Assembly: GCA_030535355.1 (NCBI GenBank)
Contig: JAUNIO010000003.1
Span: 1-52,771, forward strand
Origin: a bacterium
GTDB taxonomy: Bacteria > Vulcanimicrobiota > Xenobia > Xenobiales > Xenobiaceae
Direction of reading: 5' to 3'
DNA: 52,771 nt
Both the position numbers and the translations under genes were made by a program. The first letter of the stretch is position 1, and each line of letters opens with the position of its first letter. Shown here in pieces: positions 8,735 to 16,830 of this stretch. A model generated the notes under the pieces. It worked only from the letters and a program-made list of their open reading frames with translations. It did no database searches and was not told the origin of the DNA.

Positions 8735-10707
8735 GCGATACGGAAAACAAATGGGTTTTAGCCCGCTGGAGCGGCAGCAAAAACCTGCTGAAAAAAGTGC
8801 AGAATTGGGCCAAAGGCGAAATTACCCTGGAAGAACTGCGCCCTCAGTATCAGCTGCTGCGGGAGCTGCGCGAGGAAGAAAGCGCCGCCGCTCAGAGACA
8901 TCCGCTGTACGCCGCCGGCCTGGGACACTTGTATATGGGCGAAGCCACCGATTGGCAGACGGTATATCAAGAGGCTCAGCGGGTCATGCAGCTGCTAAAC
9001 CAAAACGCCGATGACAGCCAGACCAGACCCCTGCTGGAACGTTACGGAGGCCGCAAGGAGCTGCTGCCCCTGATCGAAGCGGCCCGCCAGGCGTATAATG
9101 AGCTGCTGCCGCTCTGTCAGCGAGGCTTAGATATGCTCAACAGCAGCATCAAAGACAGCGATGCCTGGCTGACCCGCCAAATGTTCCTCATCAATTCTCT
9201 GTCTCAGCATCTGGACGAGCTCAAAGCCTGGAGCGCCTGGTGCAAGACCAGCACCGAAGCCGAAGCGGCTGGCTTAGCTCCACTGGTCGCCGCCTACCGC
9301 CAGGGCTTAGCTCACGACGAGGTCATGAACGCGGGCAAGCGCTCTTTCTATAAAAACCTGGCTTTATCCACTATTGAAGCTACACATGTGCTTGACGAAT
9401 TCCGCGGCCTGCTCTTTAACGAGCAGATCGAGCAATTCCAGCGTTTGGATCAGGAACTGCGCCAGCTAACCCGCCAGGAGATCTACTGCAAGCTTTCCGC
9501 CAACGTGCCCAACTTTACCAAAGAAGCTTCCAAAAATTCGGAAATTGGCATCCTGCAAAAGGCCATCCGCAGCAAAGGGCGGGGAATCAGTCTGCGCAAG
9601 CTATTTGATCGCCTGCCCAACATTCTGCACCGTATCTGCCCCTGTATGCTGATGAGCCTGCTTTCCGTGGCCCAGTACATAGATCCCTGCCATCCGCCCT
9701 TCGATTTGGTGGTCTTCGACGAGGCCTCGCAGATGCAGACCTGCAAAGCTATCGGTGCCCTAGCCTGCGCCCGCGATGCCGTCATCGTCGGCGATCCCAA
9801 ACAGATGCCGCCCACCAATTTCTTCTCTTCCAGCGCTGTTGATGAAGATAATTTGGAGCTGGAAGACCTGGAGAGTATCTTAGAGGACTGTTTAGCCCTG
9901 CGCATGCCTCAGACCCACTTGCTCTGGCACTACCGCAGCCGTCACGAAAGCCTGATCGCTTTCAGCAACCAGCAGTTTTACGAGAATAAGCTCTTCACTT
10001 TCCCCTCCAGCAACGCCAGGGAATCCAAAGTCACCCTGCACCATGTGGACGGAGTCTTCGAACGCGGCAAAAAACGCGCTAATCCCATTGAAGCTCAGGC
10101 CGTGGTCGAGGAACTGAAACGCCGGGCTCAGGACCCCATTCTGCGCCGGCAGAGCGTGGGCATCGTCACCTTCAATATCGCCCAGCAGACCTTCATAGAC
10201 GATCTCTTCATGGAAGCCTGCCAAAAAGACAGCAATTTGGAAAACTGGGCTTTTAACGCCGAAGAACCGCTCTTCATCAAAAATCTGGAAAACGTGCAGG
10301 GGGATGAACGCGATGTCATTATCTTTTCCATCGGCTACGGTCCCGATGAATTGGGGCGCGTAACTATGAATTTCGGCCCGCTCAACCGCGATGGAGGCTG
10401 GAGGCGTCTTAACGTGGCCGTCTCCCGCGCCCGCCGGGAAATGACGGTCTTCACCAGTCTCTGGCCCGAACAGATCAGTACCGCCCGCACCCGCGCCGCC
10501 GGAGTCCACGCTCTGCGGGCCTTCCTAGAATTTGCCCACACCCAAAACCTGCCGCCCACTGACGATATTAACGCGATCATCCGCCCTCGGCGCGAGGAAC
10601 TCAGCCGCCTCATCTGCAGTGAACTGCAGAAGTACGGCTACAGCAGGCGCATTTGCCCGTATATAGACCAGCCGAACTCCCAGAAGACTGCATCAGCAAT
10701 GATATGA
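8680..10707 (+). pseudogene. DUF4011/DUF3320-family giant helicase, helicase C-terminal fragment
   Basis: Open from 8512, but homologous to the helicase only from about 8680 (ERWNADF), with no proper start codon or ribosome-binding site. It has the helical insertion region, then motif II DLVVFDEASQM, motif III-like GDPKQMPP, WHYRSRHESLI, an ENVQGDERDVIIFSIGY motif and NVAVSRARREMTVFTSL (motifs V-VI). Motif I (Walker A) and motif Ia are absent from both this fragment and the upstream one, so no active ATPase can be made. Homology ends near 10640 (LQKYGY), where intact relatives carry a restriction-endonuclease-like domain. The frame then runs out at 10707. Reading frame +1 here replaces frame +2 of the upstream fragment. 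Confidence 0.72.
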
Positions 10708-11216
10708 TCACCTGCAGCCTTTACGACGAAGAACTCAAGAAACGCATCGCCAGCGTTTTAGAACAGGAAGCGCCAATCAGCCGCAAACAGCTGCAGAGCC
10801 GCGTCGCCAAAAGCGCAGGCCTTAAGATAGTAGGGCCGCGCCTGGCCAAACATCTAGATGGTTTGCTCCAGGATATGAAATTGCCGGTTACCCCTATGGA
10901 CGGTGGACAGGACTTTTTCTGGAAACCAGGGCAAAATCCCATAGAATACCGCGATTTCCGCGTCAGCGGTACAGCAGACGAGAGCAAACGCGCCCCTGAA
11001 GACATCAGCGAAATCGAAATCGCCAACGCTATAGTCCACATACTCACCGAGCAGATCAGCCTGCCCGACGACGCTCTGCGCACCGAAGTGCGCACGCTCA
11101 TGGGCTTTGGCCGGCTCACCCCTAAGATAAACGCACTGCTCAGCAGCGCCATCCTGTATGCTGCCGAGCAGGAACGCATCCAACAGGATGCAGCAGGCAG
11201 CTGGATTTTAGCGTAA
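10653..11216 (+). pseudogene. DUF4011/DUF3320-family giant helicase, C-terminal DUF3320 fragment
   Basis: This is the third fragment, in a third frame, overlapping the previous one. It starts with VYRPAELPE, which in the family follows the nuclease domain. A duplicated winged-helix-like DUF3320 tail follows (KRIASVLEQEAPISRKQL ... RVAKSAGLKIVG, then ANAIVHILTEQI ... EVRTLMGFGRLTPKI). The endonuclease-like domain expected between LQKYGY and YRPAELP is missing, so a second deletion of several hundred base pairs is inferred at about 10640-10660. A Sel1 protein gene starts 21 bp after its stop. Confidence 0.68.
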
Positions 11217-11236
11217 AGCCATCAAAGGAAATAACC

Positions 11237-13159
11237 ATGTCATTACTAGAGTTAAAATTGCAAATACTGCTCAAATCCGCAGAGATTGGCGATGCACAGG
11301 CGCAGCTCGATCTTGGCCTGCTGCTTCTAGAGACAGCCCATTCTCAGGAGGATATCAATCAGGCGGTCCTTTGGCTGCACCGCGCCGCTAAGCGCGAGCA
11401 TCCCCAAGCCCTGTATGAGTTAGCGCGCTTATATCTCACCGGTAAAGCCGGATCATCGGATAGCGACCCGCTCAACCGCGCTTTAAAATGGCTGTTAAAG
11501 GCTAAAGAACTGGGACATCCCGAAGCTGGCAAGTATTTTCAAACCGTCATGGCCACGCTGCAGGCCCACCACCCCGATGAATACGACCCGGAATATAACG
11601 CCATCTTTGCCGAGGAAGAATACGGTGAAGAAAATGCCGAAGACTACGGCAGCACTGAAGATTATGATGATTATGCCAGCAGCGGCGGCAATGGCCCCCA
11701 AACACATGCCAATGATACAGCTGAGGTAACGCCAGCAGCTAACACTTCCGATTCGGACAGGGCAGAAGACGAAGAGCCCGACCCCGACAGCGTATTCGTG
11801 GACGATGCCATGTTATCCAAACGCTCCTCGCTGCAGACTTTAGCGGAAATGGGCAATACCCAAGCTATGGCTATTCTAGGCGAATTCTGGCTGTTAGGCC
11901 AAGATGGGCCTAAAGATGAACAAAAAGCCATGGAGTGGCTGCAAAAAGCCGCCGACAAGGATGAACCCACGGCGCTATTTCGCTTGGGCAGTATCTGTCT
12001 GCACGGCTCAGAAACAGAGCTGCAGGATTTCGCCAAAGCCCGTCAGTTTTTGTTCCGCGCCGTAGCGCTGGGCAGCAGCCAGGCGCTTTTCACCCTCGGC
12101 GAACTGTACGCTCACGGGCAGAACAAAAGTCAGGACTACCGCAAAGCCGCTCAATATTTTGAAAAAGCTCTGCAGGCAGGGATTTTGCCCGCCTATGCCC
12201 GCTTAGCCCAGCTGTACTCCAACGGGCTGGGGGTCGCGCAGGATGACGCCAAAGCCCTGGAACTGTACGCTCAGGGAGCGCGTAAGGGAGACAGCGCTGC
12301 CCAATATGGTTTGGCTATGGCTTATCTGCAGGGCAAAGGTACGGAAACCGACATGCCCAGAGCCTTAAAATGGCTGCGCCAGGCCGCCCAAAACGGCTTG
12401 GCTGCGGCCCAAGAGCAGCTGCACAAGCTGGAACCGCCCCCTGCCGCGCCCCAAAACGACAACCAGACAGAAACTGACGCACCAACAGAGCCAGCAGCGC
12501 CGCCACAGTCTCAGACACCTGCTTTGCCTGCCACACCGCCAACCGCAGAACCAGCCGTAACCGCCGATCACGCGCTAAACCAAGTTTTATCTCATTCTAC
12601 GCCATCCCCGCTCTCTGCCAATACTGTTGCATCATCAACAGAGTCGAAAATTGGAGCTGCGCCGGGAGCAGCCCTAGAGACTTTGCGGGCCAGCCTGCGC
12701 GCCACCCCCGATCCCATCCTAGAGCTTCGCTTAAAGCACGCAGAACAGAGCGGCGAAGCCATGGCTGCCTGCCATATGGGAGTTATCTGCGAAAAGGCCC
12801 GCAACTGGGAAAATGCCCGGCGCTGGTACGCTAAAGCCGCCAACCAGGGGCTGGCCTTGGGATTATATAATCTAGGTGTGCTCTGGGAAACAGGGCGCGG
12901 CGGAGAGCGCGACTGGCAGCAGGCTTTTACCTGCTATCAGCAGGCGGCCCAGCAGGGCTATGTTAAAGCTCAGTACAATCTCTGCCTGCTCTACGCCCGC
13001 GGTCAGGGCACGGGGCGGAATTTGGAACAGGCTAAGAAGTGGTGCGCTGAAGCAGCGGAACAGGGACTGCCGGAAGCCAAGAAACTGGCGGAGATGTTCA
13101 GCAAACATGCGGAATCGGCTGGCAGCCCGGAAACACAAACCGAGACAACCGGGGCATAA
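11237..13159 (+). CDS. Sel1-like repeat protein with acidic and Pro-rich linkers
   Basis: This 640-residue protein has three blocks of Sel1/TPR-like repeats (motif A..LG..Y..G.G...D..KA..W...AA..G). The blocks lie at about 18-105, 195-395 and 490-630. They are separated by a very acidic Asp/Glu/Tyr linker (about 110-190) and an Ala/Pro/Thr/Gln linker (about 395-480). No signal peptide or membrane segment is seen, so it is probably cytosolic. The start ATG 11237 has AAAGGAA eight bases upstream. Sel1 repeats are protein-protein interaction solenoids, and the partners are unknown. It follows the broken helicase closely and is followed by a convergent gene. Two further Sel1 proteins lie at 19375-21507 and 21520-22032. 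Confidence 0.8.
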   Translation: MSLLELKLQILLKSAEIGDAQAQLDLGLLLLETAHSQEDINQAVLWLHRAAKREHPQALYELARLYLTGKAGSSDSDPLNRALKWLLKAKELGHPEAGKYFQTVMATLQAHHPDEYDPEYNAIFAEEEYGEENAEDYGSTEDYDDYASSGGNGPQTHANDTAEVTPAANTSDSDRAEDEEPDPDSVFVDDAMLSKRSSLQTLAEMGNTQAMAILGEFWLLGQDGPKDEQKAMEWLQKAADKDEPTALFRLGSICLHGSETELQDFAKARQFLFRAVALGSSQALFTLGELYAHGQNKSQDYRKAAQYFEKALQAGILPAYARLAQLYSNGLGVAQDDAKALELYAQGARKGDSAAQYGLAMAYLQGKGTETDMPRALKWLRQAAQNGLAAAQEQLHKLEPPPAAPQNDNQTETDAPTEPAAPPQSQTPALPATPPTAEPAVTADHALNQVLSHSTPSPLSANTVASSTESKIGAAPGAALETLRASLRATPDPILELRLKHAEQSGEAMAACHMGVICEKARNWENARRWYAKAANQGLALGLYNLGVLWETGRGGERDWQQAFTCYQQAAQQGYVKAQYNLCLLYARGQGTGRNLEQAKKWCAEAAEQGLPEAKKLAEMFSKHAESAGSPETQTETTGA

Positions 13160-13249
13160 CGGCATAATATCTTCGGCGAAATCTCTCTGTGTGCATCCGC
13201 CCAGAGCGGCGCTGAGTGGACGTCATTCGTGTAAATACAATATTTATTT

Positions 13250-14518
13250 TCAACTATATAAATCAAGCAGAAAGCGATAAGCGGGAACGACTTCGATGGG
13301 CAGACGGACGGCCTCAATATTTTCCTGTTCTTCCCAAGTTACGATAAACAAACGCTGCACTTCGGGAAACTCGGCCGCTGTTTTTTTGAGACTGCTAATT
13401 TCGCGTTTCCTCGCCTCACCCCGCACGGAATAGGCAGCCTGCACCGCCCATTGGCGTTCAGGTATATAAAAATCGATGTCTATACCGGTTTTCGCCGATT
13501 TCAGATAATAGACTTCGGCAAACGCCCTCGATAATTCCACGGCCAGCAGGTTTTCCAGCAAAGCCGAAGAGTTATCGCTGAGCAAAATATTCAGCAGACC
13601 GTTATCACTAAAATAGTATTTGGGATGACCTTCGCGTTCGCTTAATTTGGCAAAATAGTTGTACATAGGAAATATCAGATAAGCGCTGATGGCATACTGC
13701 AAATAGTCAATCACCGTGTCTTTGCTTATTTTCAGCCCCACTGATGCCAAAGTATGGTACAGTTTGGAATAGGACACTTCGCTGCAGACCGTTTCGGCAG
13801 TCTTCTTCAGCAGCAGCCGAACTGCAAACTCATTACGAATTTTATAACGGGCTGTAATATCGCCGAGCACGACCTTGTGATACACGCTGGTGAGGTACTC
13901 GCGTTTAACGTTATAGCGCAGCACTTCCGGGAAACCTCCGAAGGTGCAATATTCCTTAAACCCTGCTATGATCTTCCCAGTCAGTTTGGTGGAAGCCAGC
14001 GCCCGGCTGCCTGCGTCGATCCGTTTGGCCGCAAGATATTCGCGGAAACAGTAAGGGGATATATGTTTGCTCAAGTAGCGCCCCCCCAGGGTACTTTCGA
14101 TTTCCCGGCTCAGCATCTGAGCATTGCTGCCGGTAATATAGACCCGCTCTTTCATATCGGCCAAACGCCGGGCAAACTTTTCCCAGCCGGCGACGTTCTG
14201 CACTTCATCCAAAAAATAATATCCCGGGCGCTCGCTGAGTTCGCTCTGCAGCAAAAGGAGATCGTTAAAATCAGCCGCCGTAAATTCCAGCAGGCGCTCG
14301 TCTTCGAAATTGACGAATATTATCTGCTCCCAATCCGCTCCGCCGACTGTCAGATCCCGGCAGATTTTATAAAGCAGCGTCGATTTGCCGGCCCGGCGCA
14401 GTCCGGTCAGCACATAATCAGCCTGAGAATCAAATTCGTACATCCGCGGCACTATAGCAGCCTGGCGAATAATTTCATGCTGATCAAAGATAACATTTTT
14501 TAACAGTTCGCGGTTCAT
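13250..14518 (-). CDS. AAA ATPase with DUF4143 domain
   Basis: This is a 422-residue protein of the AAA_14/DUF4143 family. The Walker A is TGLRRAGKSTLLY (about residues 38-50) and the Walker B YFLDEVQNV (about 99-107). The DUF4143 tail contains YYFSDNGLLNILL and a nuclease-like KTGIDIDFYI ... WAVQAAYSV segment. The start is ATG 14518, with GAGGG seven bases upstream; the longer ATG at 14560 lies inside the promoter region. A promoter is visible at 14551-14579. Such ATPases are abundant in gut anaerobes and often multicopy; their role is not established. The remnant at 4935-5182 belongs to the same broad family. No partner gene is adjacent. Confidence 0.82.
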   Translation of the reverse strand: MNRELLKNVIFDQHEIIRQAAIVPRMYEFDSQADYVLTGLRRAGKSTLLYKICRDLTVGGADWEQIIFVNFEDERLLEFTAADFNDLLLLQSELSERPGYYFLDEVQNVAGWEKFARRLADMKERVYITGSNAQMLSREIESTLGGRYLSKHISPYCFREYLAAKRIDAGSRALASTKLTGKIIAGFKEYCTFGGFPEVLRYNVKREYLTSVYHKVVLGDITARYKIRNEFAVRLLLKKTAETVCSEVSYSKLYHTLASVGLKISKDTVIDYLQYAISAYLIFPMYNYFAKLSEREGHPKYYFSDNGLLNILLSDNSSALLENLLAVELSRAFAEVYYLKSAKTGIDIDFYIPERQWAVQAAYSVRGEARKREISSLKKTAAEFPEVQRLFIVTWEEQENIEAVRLPIEVVPAYRFLLDLYS

Positions 14519-14550
14519 GCTGTTCCCTCGCCCCAGACCGTTTGAGACAA

Positions 14551-14579
14551 AGTATAGCACACACCTGTTATTTTGTCGA
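14551..14579 (-). promoter_or_regulatory. Sigma-70-type promoter of the DUF4143 ATPase gene
   Basis: On the minus strand, TCGACA (14579-14574) and TATACT (14556-14551) are separated by 17 bases, 33 bp upstream of the chosen start. The -35 lies inside TTTTGTCGAT (14571-14580), which is repeated in inverted orientation as ATCGACAAAA (14618-14627). That suggests a possible operator. Confidence 0.6.
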
Positions 14580-14653
14580 TCACACTAGACATATTATATA
14601 TATTATTGTCTGATATAATCGACAAAACTATATTTTTCTGCACGACGATACGG

Positions 14654-14675
14654 AAAAGCCGCATTCCAGCGGCTT
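14654..14675 (-). terminator. Terminator-like hairpin after the Rpn-like nuclease gene
   Basis: AAGCCGC (14656-14662) pairs with GCGGCTT (14669-14675) around a 6-base loop. On the minus strand the stem runs into TTTT then CC. It lies 12 bp after the stop of the gene at 14687. Confidence 0.5.
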
Positions 14676-14686
14676 GGACAAGGCTA

Positions 14687-15685
14687 TCAGCGGGCCAGCT
14701 TTTCCAGATACTGCGGCTGTTCGCTTTCGGGAATGCGCAGAGCGTTCATGGCTTCCTGAGCACTGAGTTTTAAAGTCGTCATCAGGCTTTGAATAGAAGC
14801 TATAACAGTCTGCTCTATGCCCATTTTTATGCCGCGAGCTTCACCGCGGGCCTCGCCTCGGGCCTCACCGCGGGCCTCACTTTCCTCCACAAGAGATTTA
14901 CTAAACTCAAACATATCCCTTACCCCCGTTTCCAATTCCTGAGTCATCGGTATATTAAATTCTTCCCGCAAAATTCGTTTTTTGGCATCGGCCTCGATTT
15001 TATCGGACAACAGAACGCTGAGTAGTTTTATTATCCCTTCTCCCTGCAGTCCGTATGTATCATCCAAGCAGAGCATGATCACCCTAAGCAAATCATAATT
15101 GTCTGTTATTTCTGGATTATTGCCTATTATATCGTTTTTGGCAATATGAAAATCGGTGATAGCTCGCTTTAAATACTTAGGCGGTCTCAGGCACAGCCAA
15201 ATCGAGTAAACCTTGCGCAGCCTGCCGTAATCGGAATGTGAAAAAACACTTCCTTTCTGCGCAGACAACATTCTGGCGCAATAGTATAACCCGCGTTTTA
15301 CGAGCGGATATCCAGGATAAAAATCCCTTTGAGCTTCCACATTGATTATGAGCTGCACGCTTTCTTCTTTGCCTGGTACTGCAGCATTGAAGTAAATATC
15401 GAAATAGACATCGCCTTCAGTCAGCGAAGTATGCACCTGTCCGGCACTTTGCAGACAAGTTCCCGTCATTTCCCGATTTACCAGAATCTGATCGAGACAA
15501 GGACGGCCTTCGATATACTCGGCGGCAATGGTATTAACGTCAATATTGCGATATTCATCGAGACAGCTGCGCATAATCCAAGCCAAAATTATCTTTTCTG
15601 AGAGCAAACGCTTGCAAACCGCATCATACGCGACTCGTTTAGCGGTTAAATCTACACCTGCGGCGATTGAAGTCTTACGCGCCAT
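14687..15685 (-). CDS. Rpn-type PD-(D/E)XK nuclease family protein
   Basis: This is a 332-residue member of the Rpn/PDDEXK transposase-like nuclease family common in gut Firmicutes. The core has GDVYFDIYF (catalytic Asp about residue 92) and INVEAQ (E-x-Q about 113-115), then YYCARMLSAQ and YGRLRKVYSIWLC, all typical of the family. Near the C-terminus a run of four E-A-R-G units (encoded by 14834-14881) precedes a helical tail. ATG 15685 has an AGGGGG ribosome-binding site eight bases upstream. Characterised Rpn proteins are DNA endonucleases that raise recombination, and some are phage-defence proteins; which applies here is unknown. It stands alone on the minus strand. Confidence 0.8.
   Translation of the reverse strand: MARKTSIAAGVDLTAKRVAYDAVCKRLLSEKIILAWIMRSCLDEYRNIDVNTIAAEYIEGRPCLDQILVNREMTGTCLQSAGQVHTSLTEGDVYFDIYFNAAVPGKEESVQLIINVEAQRDFYPGYPLVKRGLYYCARMLSAQKGSVFSHSDYGRLRKVYSIWLCLRPPKYLKRAITDFHIAKNDIIGNNPEITDNYDLLRVIMLCLDDTYGLQGEGIIKLLSVLLSDKIEADAKKRILREEFNIPMTQELETGVRDMFEFSKSLVEESEARGEARGEARGEARGIKMGIEQTVIASIQSLMTTLKLSAQEAMNALRIPESEQPQYLEKLAR
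14834..14881 (-). repeat. Four tandem 12-bp units encoding EARG repeats
   Basis: Four near-identical 12-bp units on the coding strand (consensus GAGGCCCGCGGT) encode E-A-R-G four times in the Rpn-like nuclease. Unit-number change would keep the frame and only lengthen or shorten a helical linker. Confidence 0.75.
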
Positions 15686-16044
15686 AGAATATCCCCCTCA
15701 TCTGAGTTTATCATACTTTTTGGTCACCAACTACCATGACCGTCCAGACAGTCAGCGCACTGTATTGCGGATATGACAAGTATTTAGACAGCTCAGCCAT
15801 TGAAACCTTTTGAATATTATTAAAAGTTAAATCTTAAGACATAGCTTTCAACTATTTATTCTTATAACGCGCCACAATAAAAGAAGTATTAAGCATTTAC
15901 TGCCCAGATGCGCATAATGGTTAATTATACATTCTTTTTTCTTAAAGTTTACATTTTAGCAAAAAAAAAAAAAACGATTTGTTACAATAGCCATATTGGA
16001 GTAAATATTAAATATTTGCACCGTTACACTTAGAAGTTAGGACT
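15686..16044 (+). promoter_or_regulatory. Gap with A14 tract and a -10-like box before the zinc-ribbon cluster
   Basis: This 359-bp intergenic region separates divergent genes. It is AT-rich and lacks any convincing ORF. A run of 14 A residues (15961-15974) is followed by TACAAT (15983-15988), a good -10 box 57 bp before the ATG at 16045. No well-spaced -35 is seen; the A tract covers the expected position and could act as an UP-like or spacing element. No other structure was recognised. Confidence 0.35.
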
Positions 16045-16773
16045 ATGAATCATGGCCACCATTTTTGTCCCCATTGCGGGAAACCGCTGCCTGCAGACGC
16101 AGCCTTCTGCGCCTCCTGCGGCAACAAACTGCCAAATGCTGTTCCACAGCAAGGTGCGTCCGCAGCGCCAACAATACCAGCAGTCAGCGCCCCTTCGGCA
16201 GCTACTGGCAGCGCCAAAGTTAAAACGGGGACAACAGGGCTTATCATCGGTATCATTTTGGGGCTGTTCCTCCCCATAATCACCCGGATTATCGCCCTTA
16301 TTCTGCACGGCAATTACCGTAAATCTGGGAATCTAAGCGATGCCAAAGGACTGAAAATCGGCTTCCTGGCAACTTTTTTAGTAGCTTGTCTCTTACCGCT
16401 GCTGGCCGCAATAATAGTTCCCAATTTTGTCCGGGCACGCGCCGAAGGCCACTATACGGCTTGCAAGAGCAACCTCAAAAACATAGGCACTGCCTGCGAA
16501 ATGTATTGTTGCGATCACGAAGGCCGCTATCCGGAAAGCCTCGCCGAGCTGACTACAGGTGAAAACGGCAGTTATCTGAAACTCATTCCCACCTGCCCTG
16601 CCGGCAGCGGCGCTTATGGGTACAAAAAAGCAACAGGCCCCGATCTGTTCGTAGTTTACTGCGCCGGTCATCATCACGAAGCCTTAGATATACCAGAAAA
16701 CAGGCCCGCATATGACAGTGTGACGGGACTGATAGAAGACAATACGGCTTCAGGAACAGGTCTGATGCCGTAA
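16045..16773 (+). CDS. Zinc-ribbon membrane protein with pseudopilin-like domain
   Basis: This is a 242-residue protein. Residues 6-28 form a zinc ribbon (CPHCG ... FCASCG). A Pro/Ala/Ser linker follows, then one hydrophobic segment (about 70-88) and a second (about 106-128, ending PLLAAIIVPNF). The second runs straight into VPNFVRARAEGHYTACKSNLKNIG. That junction, and the following EMYCCDHEGRYPESLAELT, LIPTCPAG and FVVYCAGHHH, look like the alpha-1 helix and globular part of a type II secretion/type IV pseudopilin. Unlike a true pilin, the helix is internal and has no prepilin peptidase site at the N-terminus, so it is probably a membrane-anchored pilin-like sensor domain rather than a fibre subunit. 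It is the first of a run of zinc-ribbon genes on this strand. The role is unknown. Confidence 0.65.
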   Translation: MNHGHHFCPHCGKPLPADAAFCASCGNKLPNAVPQQGASAAPTIPAVSAPSAATGSAKVKTGTTGLIIGIILGLFLPIITRIIALILHGNYRKSGNLSDAKGLKIGFLATFLVACLLPLLAAIIVPNFVRARAEGHYTACKSNLKNIGTACEMYCCDHEGRYPESLAELTTGENGSYLKLIPTCPAGSGAYGYKKATGPDLFVVYCAGHHHEALDIPENRPAYDSVTGLIEDNTASGTGLMP

Positions 16774-16830
16774 AATACGCTGCGATCCGACATAACCTGC
16801 GTCCATATAAGCCTGCTAAACGAATAATAT

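Noticed and set aside
9892-10509. Minus-strand ORF (205 codons) opposite the helicase fragment
   Set aside because: The opposite strand carries clear helicase motifs; the antisense product has no recognisable domain.
13754-14503. Plus-strand ORF (249 codons) opposite the DUF4143 ATPase
   Set aside because: The minus strand carries Walker A and B motifs and a promoter; the antisense translation is unlike any protein I know.
14834-14881. Short tandem repeats as a CRISPR array
   Set aside because: Units are 12 bp, directly adjacent, coding and in frame. No repeat-spacer structure exists anywhere in the window.
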